From Rhizobiales bacterium PAR1 (GTDB lineage Bacteria > Pseudomonadota > Alphaproteobacteria > Rhizobiales > Beijerinckiaceae), in contig NKIW01000006.1 of assembly GCA_002256205.1 (NCBI GenBank), positions 1 to 64,000 on the forward strand: DNA of 64,000 nucleotides, read 5' to 3'. The translations under genes and the position numbers were made by a program. A model generated the notes under the pieces. That model saw nothing but the letters and a program-made list of their open reading frames with translations, was not told the DNA's origin and did not search any database. Within the stretch, counting starts at the first letter, position 1. Each line of letters opens with the position of its first letter. Shown here in pieces: positions 1 through 8,200 of the stretch.

Positions 1-1
1 C

Positions 2-54
2 GCAACGGACGATCGGCTATGCAATCCCGACCAGCTCCGCCGATCGTCCGTTGC
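2..54. repeat. 16-bp perfect inverted repeat
   Basis: Bases 2-17 and 39-54 are exact reverse complements (16 bp each), separated by 21 bases. The long loop and the lack of a T-run argue against a plain intrinsic terminator. It lies 143 bases upstream of the restriction-modification methyltransferase. It may be the edge of the accessory segment, a regulator site, or the stem end of a gene outside the window; the sequence does not decide. Confidence 0.6.
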
Positions 55-196
55 AACACCCACGCCACTAGGCGTAAAACCTACCGGGGCTCTAATCGCC
101 GCTGGACGACAACTCAGTGGCAGGTCAGCTGGTGATTGCACCTTGACCTGAAGGGCGAACAGATGACGATAACTATCTTAAAAATCCGAGGGCTTC

Positions 197-1939
197 ATGC
201 AATCTGCTGCTTTGAAAAATTTGGCTCGACGCTACGAAACCGTTGATGCAATCAAGGCATACGGCGCTACCTACACGCCTGATAATCTGGCAAATTTCGT
301 TGCGGCCAAGATTGTCGAAAACGTGGCTCTTGAGGGCCGTGACACCATAACAATTCTGGACCCTGCGATCGGTGATGGCGCGCTTGTGCTGGCGCTCTTG
401 CATGCGCTTAAATCCAAAACCAGTGCGACCCTAAATGTCCGTGGCTTCGACACGGATATCTCTGCGCTCGATGAAGCCGCTCGACGTATCCGGGCATATT
501 TTCCAAAGACGCGGCTTGAGCTGACACGTGGCAACTTTCTTGAATTTGTTTTGGAAGAGAACGGCAACATGGATGCGCCGTCCTTATTTTCCCGCAACCG
601 GCCTCAAGAATTCGATTTGGTCATTGCCAACCCGCCCTATGTCCGCACCCAGATCATGGGATCGGCACGTGCCCAGCAGCTCGCGAATAACTTCGGCCTA
701 GCTGGGCGGGTAGATTTGTATCAGGCGTTCCTCTTGGGCATAGGGCAGGTGCTTTCCCCCAGTGGTGCGGCAGGCATGATCGTCTCCAACCGCTTTATGA
801 CCACTAAGGGTGGCGGTGCACTGCGTAGCGCTTTGCGCCAGCAGTTCGACCTTCGTCAAATCTGGGACCTTGGAGATACTAAACTTTTCAGCGCCGCTGT
901 TCTTCCAGCAGTGTTGATAGCGAGAGGAAAGGCGCGTCCTTCCGGTGACGCGCCAAGCTTCACTGCGATCTATGAAGTCAAGGATGAGCCTACGATGCGC
1001 GCCGCCGATCCGATTGAAGCTTTGGCTTTTGAGGGTGTCGTCGAAATTGACGATGGTCGCCGTTTTAGCATCCGTCACGGTGTTCTGGACGCTTCAGGGC
1101 AAGACTGTGACGTCTGGCGGCTGGCATCCCAATCCGGCGATGAATGGATGGCTACGGTTGACCGTCATGCATGGAAGCGTTTTGGCGAGATCGGCAAAAT
1201 TCGCGTCGGTGTTAAAACATGTGCTGATAAAACATTTATCAGACACGATTGGGAAACCGCGTTCGGCCAAGAGAAGCCCGAGCTTCTGCGCCCTCTGACA
1301 ACGCATCACGGGGCGGGACGGTTTCGGGCAACGGCACCTAAAAAAGCCCGCGCTATCCTTTACCCGCACGAGGTCGTGCAAGGGAAAAGGCAAGCGGTCC
1401 CGCTGGAAAACTATCCTAAGAGCCGCGCCTATTTAGAGGAGCACCGCACGGCTCTTGAAAGCCGGTCGTATGTTATGGATGCTGGACGACGCTGGTATGA
1501 GCTCTGGGTGCCCCAAGACCCGCAAGCATGGAGCGCCCCCAAGCTTGTCTTCCGAGATATTTCTGAACGTCCCACATTTTGGATTGACCTAGACGGGTCT
1601 GTTGTTAATGGCGATTGCTACTGGCTTGTTGCCAGCCGCCAAGACGACGACAATCTTCTCTGGCTTGCAGCGGCAGTGGCCAACTCTACATTCGCTGAGG
1701 CGTTTTATGATCATCGCTTCAATAACAAGCTCTATGCTGGTCGGCGACGCTTCATCACCCAATACGTCGAGCAATTTCCATTGCCTGATCCGACCCTGTC
1801 GCTCTCGAAAGACATCATCGCACGAGCCAAAACGATCTATGAGGCAAACCACTCAGCGGAGGCGCAGAAAATGGAGCGTGAGCTTGATGCGCTGATTTGG
1901 CAAGCCTTCGGTCTACGTGTGGAAGAAATCAGCACGTAG
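197..1939 (+). CDS. Type II N6-adenine DNA methyltransferase (Eco57I-like)
   Basis: Transfers a methyl group from S-adenosylmethionine to adenine in a specific DNA site, protecting it from the partner nuclease. The 580-residue protein has the SAM-binding motif I DPAIGDGAL at about residues 55-63 and the catalytic motif IV NPPY at 145-148. This order is that of gamma-class adenine methylases. The remaining 400 residues are probably the target-recognition region, as in Eco57I/TaqI-like enzymes. The ATG at 197 follows a GAGGG ribosome site at about 188-192. Its 3' end overlaps the convergent endonuclease gene by 27 bp. The gene is visibly more A/T-rich than the chromosomal genes after 3.7 kb, which suggests acquisition by transfer. 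The recognition site cannot be read from sequence. Confidence 0.88.
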   Translation: MQSAALKNLARRYETVDAIKAYGATYTPDNLANFVAAKIVENVALEGRDTITILDPAIGDGALVLALLHALKSKTSATLNVRGFDTDISALDEAARRIRAYFPKTRLELTRGNFLEFVLEENGNMDAPSLFSRNRPQEFDLVIANPPYVRTQIMGSARAQQLANNFGLAGRVDLYQAFLLGIGQVLSPSGAAGMIVSNRFMTTKGGGALRSALRQQFDLRQIWDLGDTKLFSAAVLPAVLIARGKARPSGDAPSFTAIYEVKDEPTMRAADPIEALAFEGVVEIDDGRRFSIRHGVLDASGQDCDVWRLASQSGDEWMATVDRHAWKRFGEIGKIRVGVKTCADKTFIRHDWETAFGQEKPELLRPLTTHHGAGRFRATAPKKARAILYPHEVVQGKRQAVPLENYPKSRAYLEEHRTALESRSYVMDAGRRWYELWVPQDPQAWSAPKLVFRDISERPTFWIDLDGSVVNGDCYWLVASRQDDDNLLWLAAAVANSTFAEAFYDHRFNNKLYAGRRRFITQYVEQFPLPDPTLSLSKDIIARAKTIYEANHSAEAQKMERELDALIWQAFGLRVEEIST

Positions 1940-2971
1940 CGGTATTTGGAGTTTAGCGTTCAGAACCTTACCCTGAAATTGCGGGAAGCGCGAAAAGAAC
2001 GCTGCCCCGGTGGTCAAGAAAAAATGCGTTAGCCTGACCGTGCCGCTTTCAATCGAAGCGTAGAATATACCGTAGCGCACGTCGCAATGGCGGATTTGCT
2101 TCCCGCCGATCATAGGCACATCCAACGGCTCCACGCTTTCAGGGGTAACAAGGCCCAGGTCAATGGTTGGCGAGGTTTGCAGTTTCACTTCAAGAAGTTG
2201 ATGCCGCACGTCAGGGAATTGTCCGTCATCCTGATAGGAGCGGTAGCCTAACGCTTCACATACCAAACGGTGCACAGCCGCACCCCGGTTGCGCTCCTGA
2301 TCGGCCCCAGCATCTGGAAATCCCTTGCCGACTAAAGCTGAGAGGCGCGCAAAGACAGTTTCGATCGACAGAATTTGGCCTATGGCCGGATGGAGGACAG
2401 GCGTTGCGATCCGGTCCAGATCGACTTTCAACGCAACGAATGGCGAGAGCCGGTCCGTGTCATATGCGGCAATTAATTCAGTAGGATTAACACCGGGAAT
2501 GCACCGCGCCTGATATTTGCGGGTCAGCGTACCGGTTGTGTCGAGTAGTGCCAGAGCGTCACCCGTAACAACTTTAACGCGCGTAATCACGTCCGCGTCT
2601 GAAATACGGATAATCACATAACGCCGCGATGCCGATAGCTCCTCGTTCCAGACCTGCAAGTTGTTCGATTTCTGCGTATATGTATCGAACATCTGCCCCA
2701 GAAAACGTGGCTGTGTTTTCTTGAACGATGACGGGACTGGATAGCCCAGCACTTCGCAGACACGTGTTTTGACAACTTTAGAGCGGGTGCGAAGCGGCAA
2801 TCCGGCTAGTGACATGCCGCGCAGCCCCTCATCCAGAAGCGCTTGCAGCTCCGGTGTGGGAATCCAATAATTTGGATCGCCTACTAAAATAGGGTCGTAG
2901 ATGCTTAGACCTTTTGCGCGAATGGCCGAAACGTAGCGGACTGGATCAGTTAGTGGAGCAGCAGTCGTCAT
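1913..2971 (-). CDS. Probable type II restriction endonuclease, PD-(D/E)xK fold
   Basis: Inferred partner nuclease of the adjacent methyltransferase. The 352-residue protein is not one I can place in a named endonuclease family. Its C-terminal third has Pro253-Asp254 followed by Glu261-Val262-Lys263, the spacing of a PD-(D/E)xK metal-dependent nuclease site. The preceding block (residues 195-245) resembles the helical lead-in found in such enzymes. The start ATG at 2971 overlaps the end of the upstream HTH frame by 4 bp (ATGA), so the two were probably translationally coupled, and a GAGGA lies just upstream. Tail-to-tail arrangement with a methylase is common in type II systems. The base composition is also lower in GC than the rest of the window. 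It could instead be a modification-linked protein of unknown role, but the motif plus context favours a nuclease. Confidence 0.72.
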   Translation of the reverse strand: MTTAAPLTDPVRYVSAIRAKGLSIYDPILVGDPNYWIPTPELQALLDEGLRGMSLAGLPLRTRSKVVKTRVCEVLGYPVPSSFKKTQPRFLGQMFDTYTQKSNNLQVWNEELSASRRYVIIRISDADVITRVKVVTGDALALLDTTGTLTRKYQARCIPGVNPTELIAAYDTDRLSPFVALKVDLDRIATPVLHPAIGQILSIETVFARLSALVGKGFPDAGADQERNRGAAVHRLVCEALGYRSYQDDGQFPDVRHQLLEVKLQTSPTIDLGLVTPESVEPLDVPMIGGKQIRHCDVRYGIFYASIESGTVRLTHFFLTTGAAFFSRFPQFQGKVLNAKLQIPLRADFFHT

Positions 2972-3250
2972 CGTTCCTCGGGTCTTAACAAATCGGCGAC
3001 GGATACGCGCAGCGCCTCAACTGGCAATTCTAAATCAGCGTAACGTTGCGTTCGCAGATATCGACCGATCCGACATAGGTCCAATCTAATCCGCAAGTGT
3101 CCTTGAGCCATGCTGGGATACGTGATGCTCTTGAAGCATACGTCGGATATTTTCAGCAAGCACCCAGATCAGTGCATCGCTTTCAGCGGAGACCAGTCGG
3201 TGGAAAATTCGGTGGTATGAACGCCGTTCTGATATTTTTTTACAATACAT
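2968..3250 (-). pseudogene. Frameshifted XRE-type HTH regulator, possible relic controller of the R-M system
   Basis: Two minus-strand frames together resemble one small helix-turn-helix protein. The first frame (ATG at 3250, stop at 3086-3088) contains [16 protein letters not shown], typical of helix 1 and the start of helix 2 of XRE/C-protein domains. The +1 frame continues at about 3100 with [11 protein letters not shown] and ends with SVADLLRPEER, a typical XRE C-terminus, at 2968. One extra base near 3090-3100 would join them. The second frame overlaps the endonuclease ATG by 4 bp, the arrangement expected of a controller (C) protein. The open part of frame one starts only 22 bp from the tRNA-Ser 3' end. 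The gene is probably inactivated; programmed frameshifting or a sequencing error are alternatives. Confidence 0.5.
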
Positions 3251-3272
3251 TCAATGAAATAACAGAAAGGTC

Positions 3273-3362
3273 TGGCGGACAGGGAGGGATTCGAACCCTC
3301 GATAGAGTTGCCCCTATACACGCGTTCCAGGCGTGCGCCTTCAACCACTCGGCCACCTGCCC
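3273..3362 (-). tRNA. tRNA-Ser(GGA)
   Basis: Read on the minus strand this 90-base stretch folds as a class II tRNA. The acceptor stem pairs GGGCAGG with CCTGTCC (one G-U). It has a D-arm, a 5-bp anticodon stem CACGC/GCGTG with loop CTGGAAC (anticodon GGA, reading UCC/UCU), a long variable arm, a T-arm with GGTTCGAATCC and an encoded CCA end. It borders the AT-rich restriction-modification patch; tRNA-Ser genes are frequent integration sites, but no duplicated tRNA 3' end is visible in the window. Confidence 0.96.
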
Positions 3363-3702
3363 ATGCCCGCGCCCGAAGGGCGCATGCCATGTCTGTCTGT
3401 CGGACACGCTGCTGATCGCAACGCTGGTGCGCCTTTGAAATCTCGGGCACCATGAACCTACTGTAGCAGGTTTCGTCCGGGATGGAGATCATCCACCGCG
3501 TCTGGAACCAACGCGGGTGGGGCCTTATGGCGGGCGGCCGCGAAAAATGCAAGAACCTCCGACGAAAAGAACCTTGAGGAAAAGGAGCCTCATGCGCATT
3601 CGCTCACTTCGCCTCACTTTCACTTGATGCGCGCGCGAAGTCCTTGCCATGAGAGGGTGGACGCACCAGCTTGGGATGACACGCCAGAAGAGGAAAAATG
3701 CC
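3363..3702. other. Intergenic stretch between tRNA-Ser and msrA
   Basis: No convincing gene is seen. It holds the presumed tRNA promoter (minus strand) and the msrA leader. An imperfect 18-base palindrome lies at 3455-3472 (AACCT and AGGTT ends). The last part carries AGAGGA just upstream of the msrA ATG. Confidence 0.5.
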
Positions 3703-4356
3703 ATGTTCTTCAGCAAGAAAGCCGTCATGCCCGAGGCTTCCAGCGCCCTTCCGGGTCGCACGCAGCCGATCCCGACGGCAGAGACCCATTTCACGCTGAA
3801 GCGGCCGCTGGCAGGGCCTTATCCCGAGGGCATCGAAACAGCCGTGTTCGGTCTCGGCTGTTTCTGGGGCGCGGAGCGGAAGTTCTGGCAGTTGAGCGAG
3901 GGAATCTGGATCACCGCCGTGGGTTATGCCGCCGGCTTCACACCCAACCCGACCTATGAAGAAGTCTGCTCCGGTCAGACGGGGCACAACGAGGTTGTGC
4001 TTGTCGCCTTCGATCCGGCCAAAATCAGCTATGACGCACTGCTCAAGACCTTCTGGGAGAGCCATGATCCCACGCAAGGCATGCGGCAGGGCAATGATAT
4101 CGGCACGCAGTATCGCTCGGGTCTCTATGTGAGCTCGCCTGCCCAGCGCCTTGCGGCGGAATCATCACGGCGCGCCTATGACACTGTGCTCAAGGCTAAG
4201 GGGTTCGACGCCGTCACGACCGAAATTGTTGATGCCGGACCGTTCTATTTCGCGGAGTCCTATCACCAGCAGTATCTCGCCAAAAACCCGCACGGCTATT
4301 GCGGCCTTGGCGGCACAGGTGTCTCCTGCCCCATCGGGCTGGCCGCGGCCCAGTAA
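3703..4356 (+). CDS. msrA: Peptide methionine (S)-S-oxide reductase MsrA
   Basis: Reduces methionine-S-sulfoxide in proteins and free methionine, repairing oxidative damage in the cytoplasm. The 217-residue protein carries the catalytic GCFWG motif (Cys53) and the C-terminal resolving cysteines in [12 protein letters not shown] (Cys200, Cys209). The length is normal for the longer MsrA forms. The frame is open upstream to 3649, but the ATG at 3703 is preceded by AGAGGA at about 3689-3694, so I chose it. It stands alone; the next gene starts 118 bp downstream. Confidence 0.95.
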   Translation: MFFSKKAVMPEASSALPGRTQPIPTAETHFTLKRPLAGPYPEGIETAVFGLGCFWGAERKFWQLSEGIWITAVGYAAGFTPNPTYEEVCSGQTGHNEVVLVAFDPAKISYDALLKTFWESHDPTQGMRQGNDIGTQYRSGLYVSSPAQRLAAESSRRAYDTVLKAKGFDAVTTEIVDAGPFYFAESYHQQYLAKNPHGYCGLGGTGVSCPIGLAAAQ

Positions 4357-4474
4357 TCACGCTTCTCATCCCCTCCGGGCGATGCTATCGGGCAAGGATA
4401 AGGCACTCTTGAGGTGAGCACGCTCCGCTCTATCTCAGGGGTGCACGCTTTTGCCACGCCTTGAGGAGACCACG

Positions 4475-4993
4475 ATGCTGGAACGGTTGCTGGAAAAATT
4501 CCTGTTCAACAGCCGGTGGCTGCTAGCACCCTTCTACGTGATGCTCGTTGCAGCGCTGGTCGGCCTGCTGATCAAGGCCGGCCAAGAGACGCTGCATTTC
4601 GTCACCCACGCAATTACCTCGAGCGAATCAGATGTCATTCTTGGTGTTTTGGCGCTGGTTGACTTGACGCTGACCGGCTCGCTGATCGTGATCGTCATTT
4701 TCTCGGGCTACGAGAACTTCGTCTCGCGGATCGATCCCGGCCAGACCGAGGACTGGCCGGAATGGATGGGCAAGATCGACTTTGCTGGCCTCAAGCTGAA
4801 ACTACTCTCCTCGATCGTCGCGATTTCAGCGATTCAGGTGCTCAAAGCCTTCATGAACGTCAAAAACATTTCTGACCGGGAATTGTCCTGGCTCGTTGGC
4901 ATCCATGTCGTGTTCGTTGTCTCGGGGCTCATTATGGCGCTGACCGACAAGGTCTCGGGCGATGGCCACGCCAAGTCTGGTAGCGGCCATTAA
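4475..4993 (+). CDS. YqhA/UPF0114-family inner-membrane protein
   Basis: A 172-residue membrane protein of the YqhA (TIGR00645) family, whose biochemical role is unknown. It shows three or four hydrophobic segments (about residues 12-35, 58-80, 105-128, 140-160) and the family-typical N-terminus of LE-type residues followed by a basic-aromatic segment (EKFLFNSRWLLAPFY). The ATG at 4475 is preceded by GAGGAG at 4463-4468; an in-frame TTG at 4451 is less likely. Its stop lies 13 bp from the stop of convergent ptsN. Confidence 0.82.
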   Translation: MLERLLEKFLFNSRWLLAPFYVMLVAALVGLLIKAGQETLHFVTHAITSSESDVILGVLALVDLTLTGSLIVIVIFSGYENFVSRIDPGQTEDWPEWMGKIDFAGLKLKLLSSIVAISAIQVLKAFMNVKNISDRELSWLVGIHVVFVVSGLIMALTDKVSGDGHAKSGSGH

Positions 4994-5006
4994 GCACGAA
5001 GCGCGC

Positions 5007-5471
5007 TTAAGCAGCGCGCGGCGCGCTCTCGGCGGTGAGGATCGCATAGAGCGCAGCGGGGTCTTCTGTCTGGCGCAGCTTCTGGGCGACGCTGGCGCCG
5101 CGGAAGAGGCGGGCAATGCGGGCAAGCGCCTGCAAATGGTCCGCCCCCGCTTCCTCTGGTGCGAGCAGCACGAAAACAAGATCGACCATCTCGCCATCGA
5201 GTGATTCGAAATCTACCGGACGGGCGAGGCGCGCAAAAAGCCCGACAAGGCGATCAAGCCCGGCGATGCGACCATGCGGAATGGCGATGCCCTGACCAAT
5301 CCCGGTGGTGCCGAGGCGCTCCCGCTGGAGCAGTGTTTCAAAGATCGCGCGATCGGAAAGGCCGGAGACGCGGGCAAGATGGGTCGACAGCTCCTGAAGG
5401 ACCTGTTTCTTGCCATTGCCCTTGATTCCGGCGACTACCGTTTCAGGCGTGATGAGGGACGCAACCGTCAT
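5007..5471 (-). CDS. ptsN: PTS IIA-like nitrogen-regulatory protein PtsN (EIIA-Ntr)
   Basis: Phosphoacceptor of the PTS-Ntr phosphorelay (PtsP to PtsO/NPr to PtsN), which links nitrogen and carbon status to potassium transport and other targets. The 154-residue protein has the IIA active site GIAIPHGRI with His66. I chose the ATG at 5471 because AGAGG lies six bases upstream; an ATG at 5477 would overlap that site. It is the last gene of the rpoN-hpf-ptsN block, as in most Proteobacteria, but is separated from hpf by a palindromic repeat region that may end or process the upstream transcript. Confidence 0.95.
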   Translation of the reverse strand: MTVASLITPETVVAGIKGNGKKQVLQELSTHLARVSGLSDRAIFETLLQRERLGTTGIGQGIAIPHGRIAGLDRLVGLFARLARPVDFESLDGEMVDLVFVLLAPEEAGADHLQALARIARLFRGASVAQKLRQTEDPAALYAILTAESAPRAA

Positions 5472-5482
5472 GGGCATCCTCT

Positions 5483-5586
5483 AGAGCACGGCTTGTTTCA
5501 AGGGAACCAAAACCGTGCTCTCTCTTGCTGTTTTATCGCATTTTGTTTCGTAAAACCGGAGACCGCATTTCACGCAAAATGCTCTA
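5483..5586. repeat. Palindromic intergenic element (two hairpins), REP/RPE-like
   Basis: Two adjacent imperfect palindromes lie between hpf and ptsN. The first has 9-bp arms AGAGCACGG (5483-5491) and CCGTGCTCT (5513-5521). The second, 5536-5586, begins TCGCATTTT and ends CAAAATGCTC with an AACCGG core. A second copy of this latter unit lies at 43037-43084. Such elements are dispersed in Rhizobiales genomes. In this position it could form mRNA hairpins that set the ptsN level. Confidence 0.65.
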
Positions 5587-5647
5587 AGCAGAATGTGTGC
5601 CGGAAAGCCAGAGCGAAGACGTTACCCCGCTTCCCGGCACATGAGAT

Positions 5648-6220
5648 TCAGCCGATATCCACCCAGCCGTAGTGTCCGTCCTTGCGGCGATAAAGTACGT
5701 TGATGCGGTCCGTGCCGGTATTGCGGAACACCAGCACCGGCGCATCCGACTTGTCGAAGGCCGCCACCGCCGTCGTCGTCGAGTGACGCGGGGCCGCCGC
5801 GACAGGCTCGGCGATGATAGCCGAGCCACCACCGGTCATCTCGATGATATCGTCGTCATGCTCATCATGACCGTTGACGAAGGGCTCGCGCGCGCCGGCA
5901 AAATCATCCGCCACGAGGCGATTGTCACCATGGCGATCCCGCTTGCGCTTGAACCGGCGAAGCTGCTTGGCGATGCGTTCCACTGCGATTCCGACGCTCT
6001 GGTAAGCGTCCGTGGCCTCGCCTGTGACATGCATCACCGGGCCATGATCAAAATGCACGGCGCATTCGGTCTTGAACCCGATTCCGTCCTTCGCGACGGT
6101 GACATGCCCGGAATATCCCGCGTCCACATATTTCCGTACAGCTTCGTTGAGACGGGTCTCGGCCTGACCACGCAGCACGTCGCCAAGATCCATATTCTTG
6201 CCGGAAACACGAATTCCCAT
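5648..6220 (-). CDS. hpf: Long ribosome hibernation-promoting factor HPF
   Basis: Binds the 30S decoding channel in stationary phase and dimerises 70S ribosomes into inactive 100S particles. The 190-residue protein has the N-terminal YfiA/HPF domain (residues 1-105; MGIRVSGKNMDLGD start) and the C-terminal dimerisation domain (about 130-190; ending in GHYGWVDIG), so it is the long form. The ATG at 6220 has AAGGG eight bases upstream; a GTG three codons earlier overlaps that site. It lies between rpoN and ptsN, the usual place, so a shared or sigma-54-linked transcript is likely. Confidence 0.95.
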   Translation of the reverse strand: MGIRVSGKNMDLGDVLRGQAETRLNEAVRKYVDAGYSGHVTVAKDGIGFKTECAVHFDHGPVMHVTGEATDAYQSVGIAVERIAKQLRRFKRKRDRHGDNRLVADDFAGAREPFVNGHDEHDDDIIEMTGGGSAIIAEPVAAAPRHSTTTAVAAFDKSDAPVLVFRNTGTDRINVLYRRKDGHYGWVDIG

Positions 6221-6493
6221 GGGTTGCACCCTTGCCTATCTGATCGCCAGTCCAAGTCAGGAAACCCTGAGGTGTCAGACGATCCTGGTATGAAGTTTTG
6301 CCGGCCAAAACCGGCGGTGATGATGGTGGCTGGGATACGGAATGATCTAGGGGACAAAACCTCCTGCATAGCCGAACAGGTCAAGGCTACGTCCGCGTTT
6401 CCGTGAGGTCAACGATGGTGCATGGCGCCACTGAACGGGAGGGTTGCCGAAAAGATAATCGGGGTGATCCGAAAGTAAGCCGACGCTGCTGTT

Positions 6494-8035
6494 TTAGCTG
6501 GCTTTGGCGCGTGGAGCGGCGGCGACCTTCTCGCGGCGGCGAATCGAGGACGAAGCGATCCCCATGCCCTCGCGATACTTTGCCACGGTGCGGCGGGCGA
6601 TTTCGATGCCGATTTCCTTGAGTTTATCAACCAGCGCATCATCCGAGAGCACCGCATTCGGCTCCTCGGCATCAATCAGTTGCTTGATCCGGTAGCGCAC
6701 GGCTTCGGAGGATACCGAAACGCCGCCGTCGGACGCGGCAATCGCCGTTGTGAAGAAATATTTCATCTCGAAGAGGCCACGCGGCGTCGCCATAAACTTG
6801 TTGGCGGTGACGCGGCTGATGGTTGATTCGTGGAGGCTCACGGCATCCGCTATCATCTTGAGGTTCAGCGGGCGCAGGTGCGCGACGCCATACGTGAAGA
6901 AGGCATCCTGCTGGCGCACGATTTCGCTCGCGACCTTCAAAATGGTCCGGGCGCGCTGCTCGAGGCTGCGGACGATCCAGTTCGCGTTGGTCCAGGCCTC
7001 ATCGATGAAGGAGCGAACCTCTTTTTCCGCACCTTTGCCCGAAACACGCGCATAGAACGACTTGTTGGCCACCACACGCGGCAGCGCGTCGGAATTCAGA
7101 TCGACCTGCCAGCCGCCGTCCGGCGTTGCCCGCACGAAGACATCCGGCGTCACCGGCTCGGAAGGTGTCGAGCCGAAGATGAGGCCGGGCTTGGGATCGA
7201 GCCGGCGCAGCTCGGCGATCATGTCGGCGAGGTCTTCCTCATCCACGCCGCAGACCTTGCGGAGCTGGCCAAATTCACGCTTGGCGAGAAGATCGAGGTG
7301 ATCGACGAGTGCCGCCATTGCCGGATCGAGCCGATCCTTCTCACGCAATTGCAGGCGCAGGCATTCGGCGAGGTTGCGCGCACCGACACCGATGGGGTCA
7401 AACCCATGCACAATTTCAAGTGCGATCTCGCAGCGCTTCACCGGCACGCCAAGGCGCTCGGCCATGGCTTCGAGCGATTCGAGCAAGTAGCCGGTCTGGT
7501 CAATCTGATCGAGGATCTGCGAGGCGATCATCCGGGTGAGATCATCGGTATCCGTGCAGCCGAGCTGGTTCTCGAGATGCTGCGAGAGCGTTGTCGCGGC
7601 AGCGCAGAAGGCTTCGAGGTTGGGATCATCCTCGTTGAGCGATGCGCCCTTGCCCGAGCCGCCGGAGAGGTTCCAGAAAGGCGAATCCGCCTGCGGCAGC
7701 GCCTGATCGGAAATCGCCTCGTCCGGGAAAGAATTTTCAAAGTCCGTGCCGGTCTCGCGCTCCAGCGTCGCACGATCCGCCGGGAGTTCCTCGCGTGCCC
7801 AGTCGCCGGGCTCGGGGGTCATCGCGGTTTCGACGATCGGGCGATCATCCGCCACGATGGGGGCCTCGTCGGCCCGCGAATCGCGCTCAAGCAGCGGATT
7901 CTTCTCAAGTTCTGATTCGACGTAATTCTGGAGTTCGGTCGTTGAAAACTGCAACAGCTTGATCGCCTGCAGGAGCTGCGGCGTCATGACCAGAGACTGG
8001 CTCTGGCGCATCATCAGTTTGGGACCTAACGACAT
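6494..8035 (-). CDS. rpoN: RNA polymerase sigma-54 factor RpoN
   Basis: Directs RNA polymerase to -24/-12 promoters and needs an enhancer-binding ATPase for open complex formation; controls nitrogen and carbon regulons. The 513-residue protein shows region I (glutamine/leucine-rich, residues 8-50), an acidic variable region II (about 55-130), the core-binding region III, and the C-terminal RpoN box ARRTVAKYRE at 480-489. It has normal family length. It is downstream of lptB with 165 bp between, in which a promoter for the rpoN-hpf-ptsN part may lie. The 264 bp to hpf contain only a weak hairpin at 6300-6315. Confidence 0.97.
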   Translation of the reverse strand: MSLGPKLMMRQSQSLVMTPQLLQAIKLLQFSTTELQNYVESELEKNPLLERDSRADEAPIVADDRPIVETAMTPEPGDWAREELPADRATLERETGTDFENSFPDEAISDQALPQADSPFWNLSGGSGKGASLNEDDPNLEAFCAAATTLSQHLENQLGCTDTDDLTRMIASQILDQIDQTGYLLESLEAMAERLGVPVKRCEIALEIVHGFDPIGVGARNLAECLRLQLREKDRLDPAMAALVDHLDLLAKREFGQLRKVCGVDEEDLADMIAELRRLDPKPGLIFGSTPSEPVTPDVFVRATPDGGWQVDLNSDALPRVVANKSFYARVSGKGAEKEVRSFIDEAWTNANWIVRSLEQRARTILKVASEIVRQQDAFFTYGVAHLRPLNLKMIADAVSLHESTISRVTANKFMATPRGLFEMKYFFTTAIAASDGGVSVSSEAVRYRIKQLIDAEEPNAVLSDDALVDKLKEIGIEIARRTVAKYREGMGIASSSIRRREKVAAAPRAKAS

Positions 8036-8200
8036 TCTGCCCCGTCTACCCTATTCGCTACGGTCCGACAGGCGCGCGGTATGCGCCCTCACCCGACCCC
8101 TTCCGTGTTCGGCACGGATATTGCAGCACTTTGCTTGCACATTCGTGAAGCGCAAGCTGAAACTTTGCCGCATCGGCGAATTGGCGATGTGTGTCGCGGA

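Noticed and set aside
1-3362. Duplicated tRNA-Ser 3' end marking an att site
   Set aside because: No second copy of the tRNA 3' sequence was seen within the window, so site-specific integration is not shown.
6300-6315. Terminator between rpoN and hpf
   Set aside because: The stem is only 5 bp (GCCGG/CCGGC) and lacks a T-run on the minus strand.
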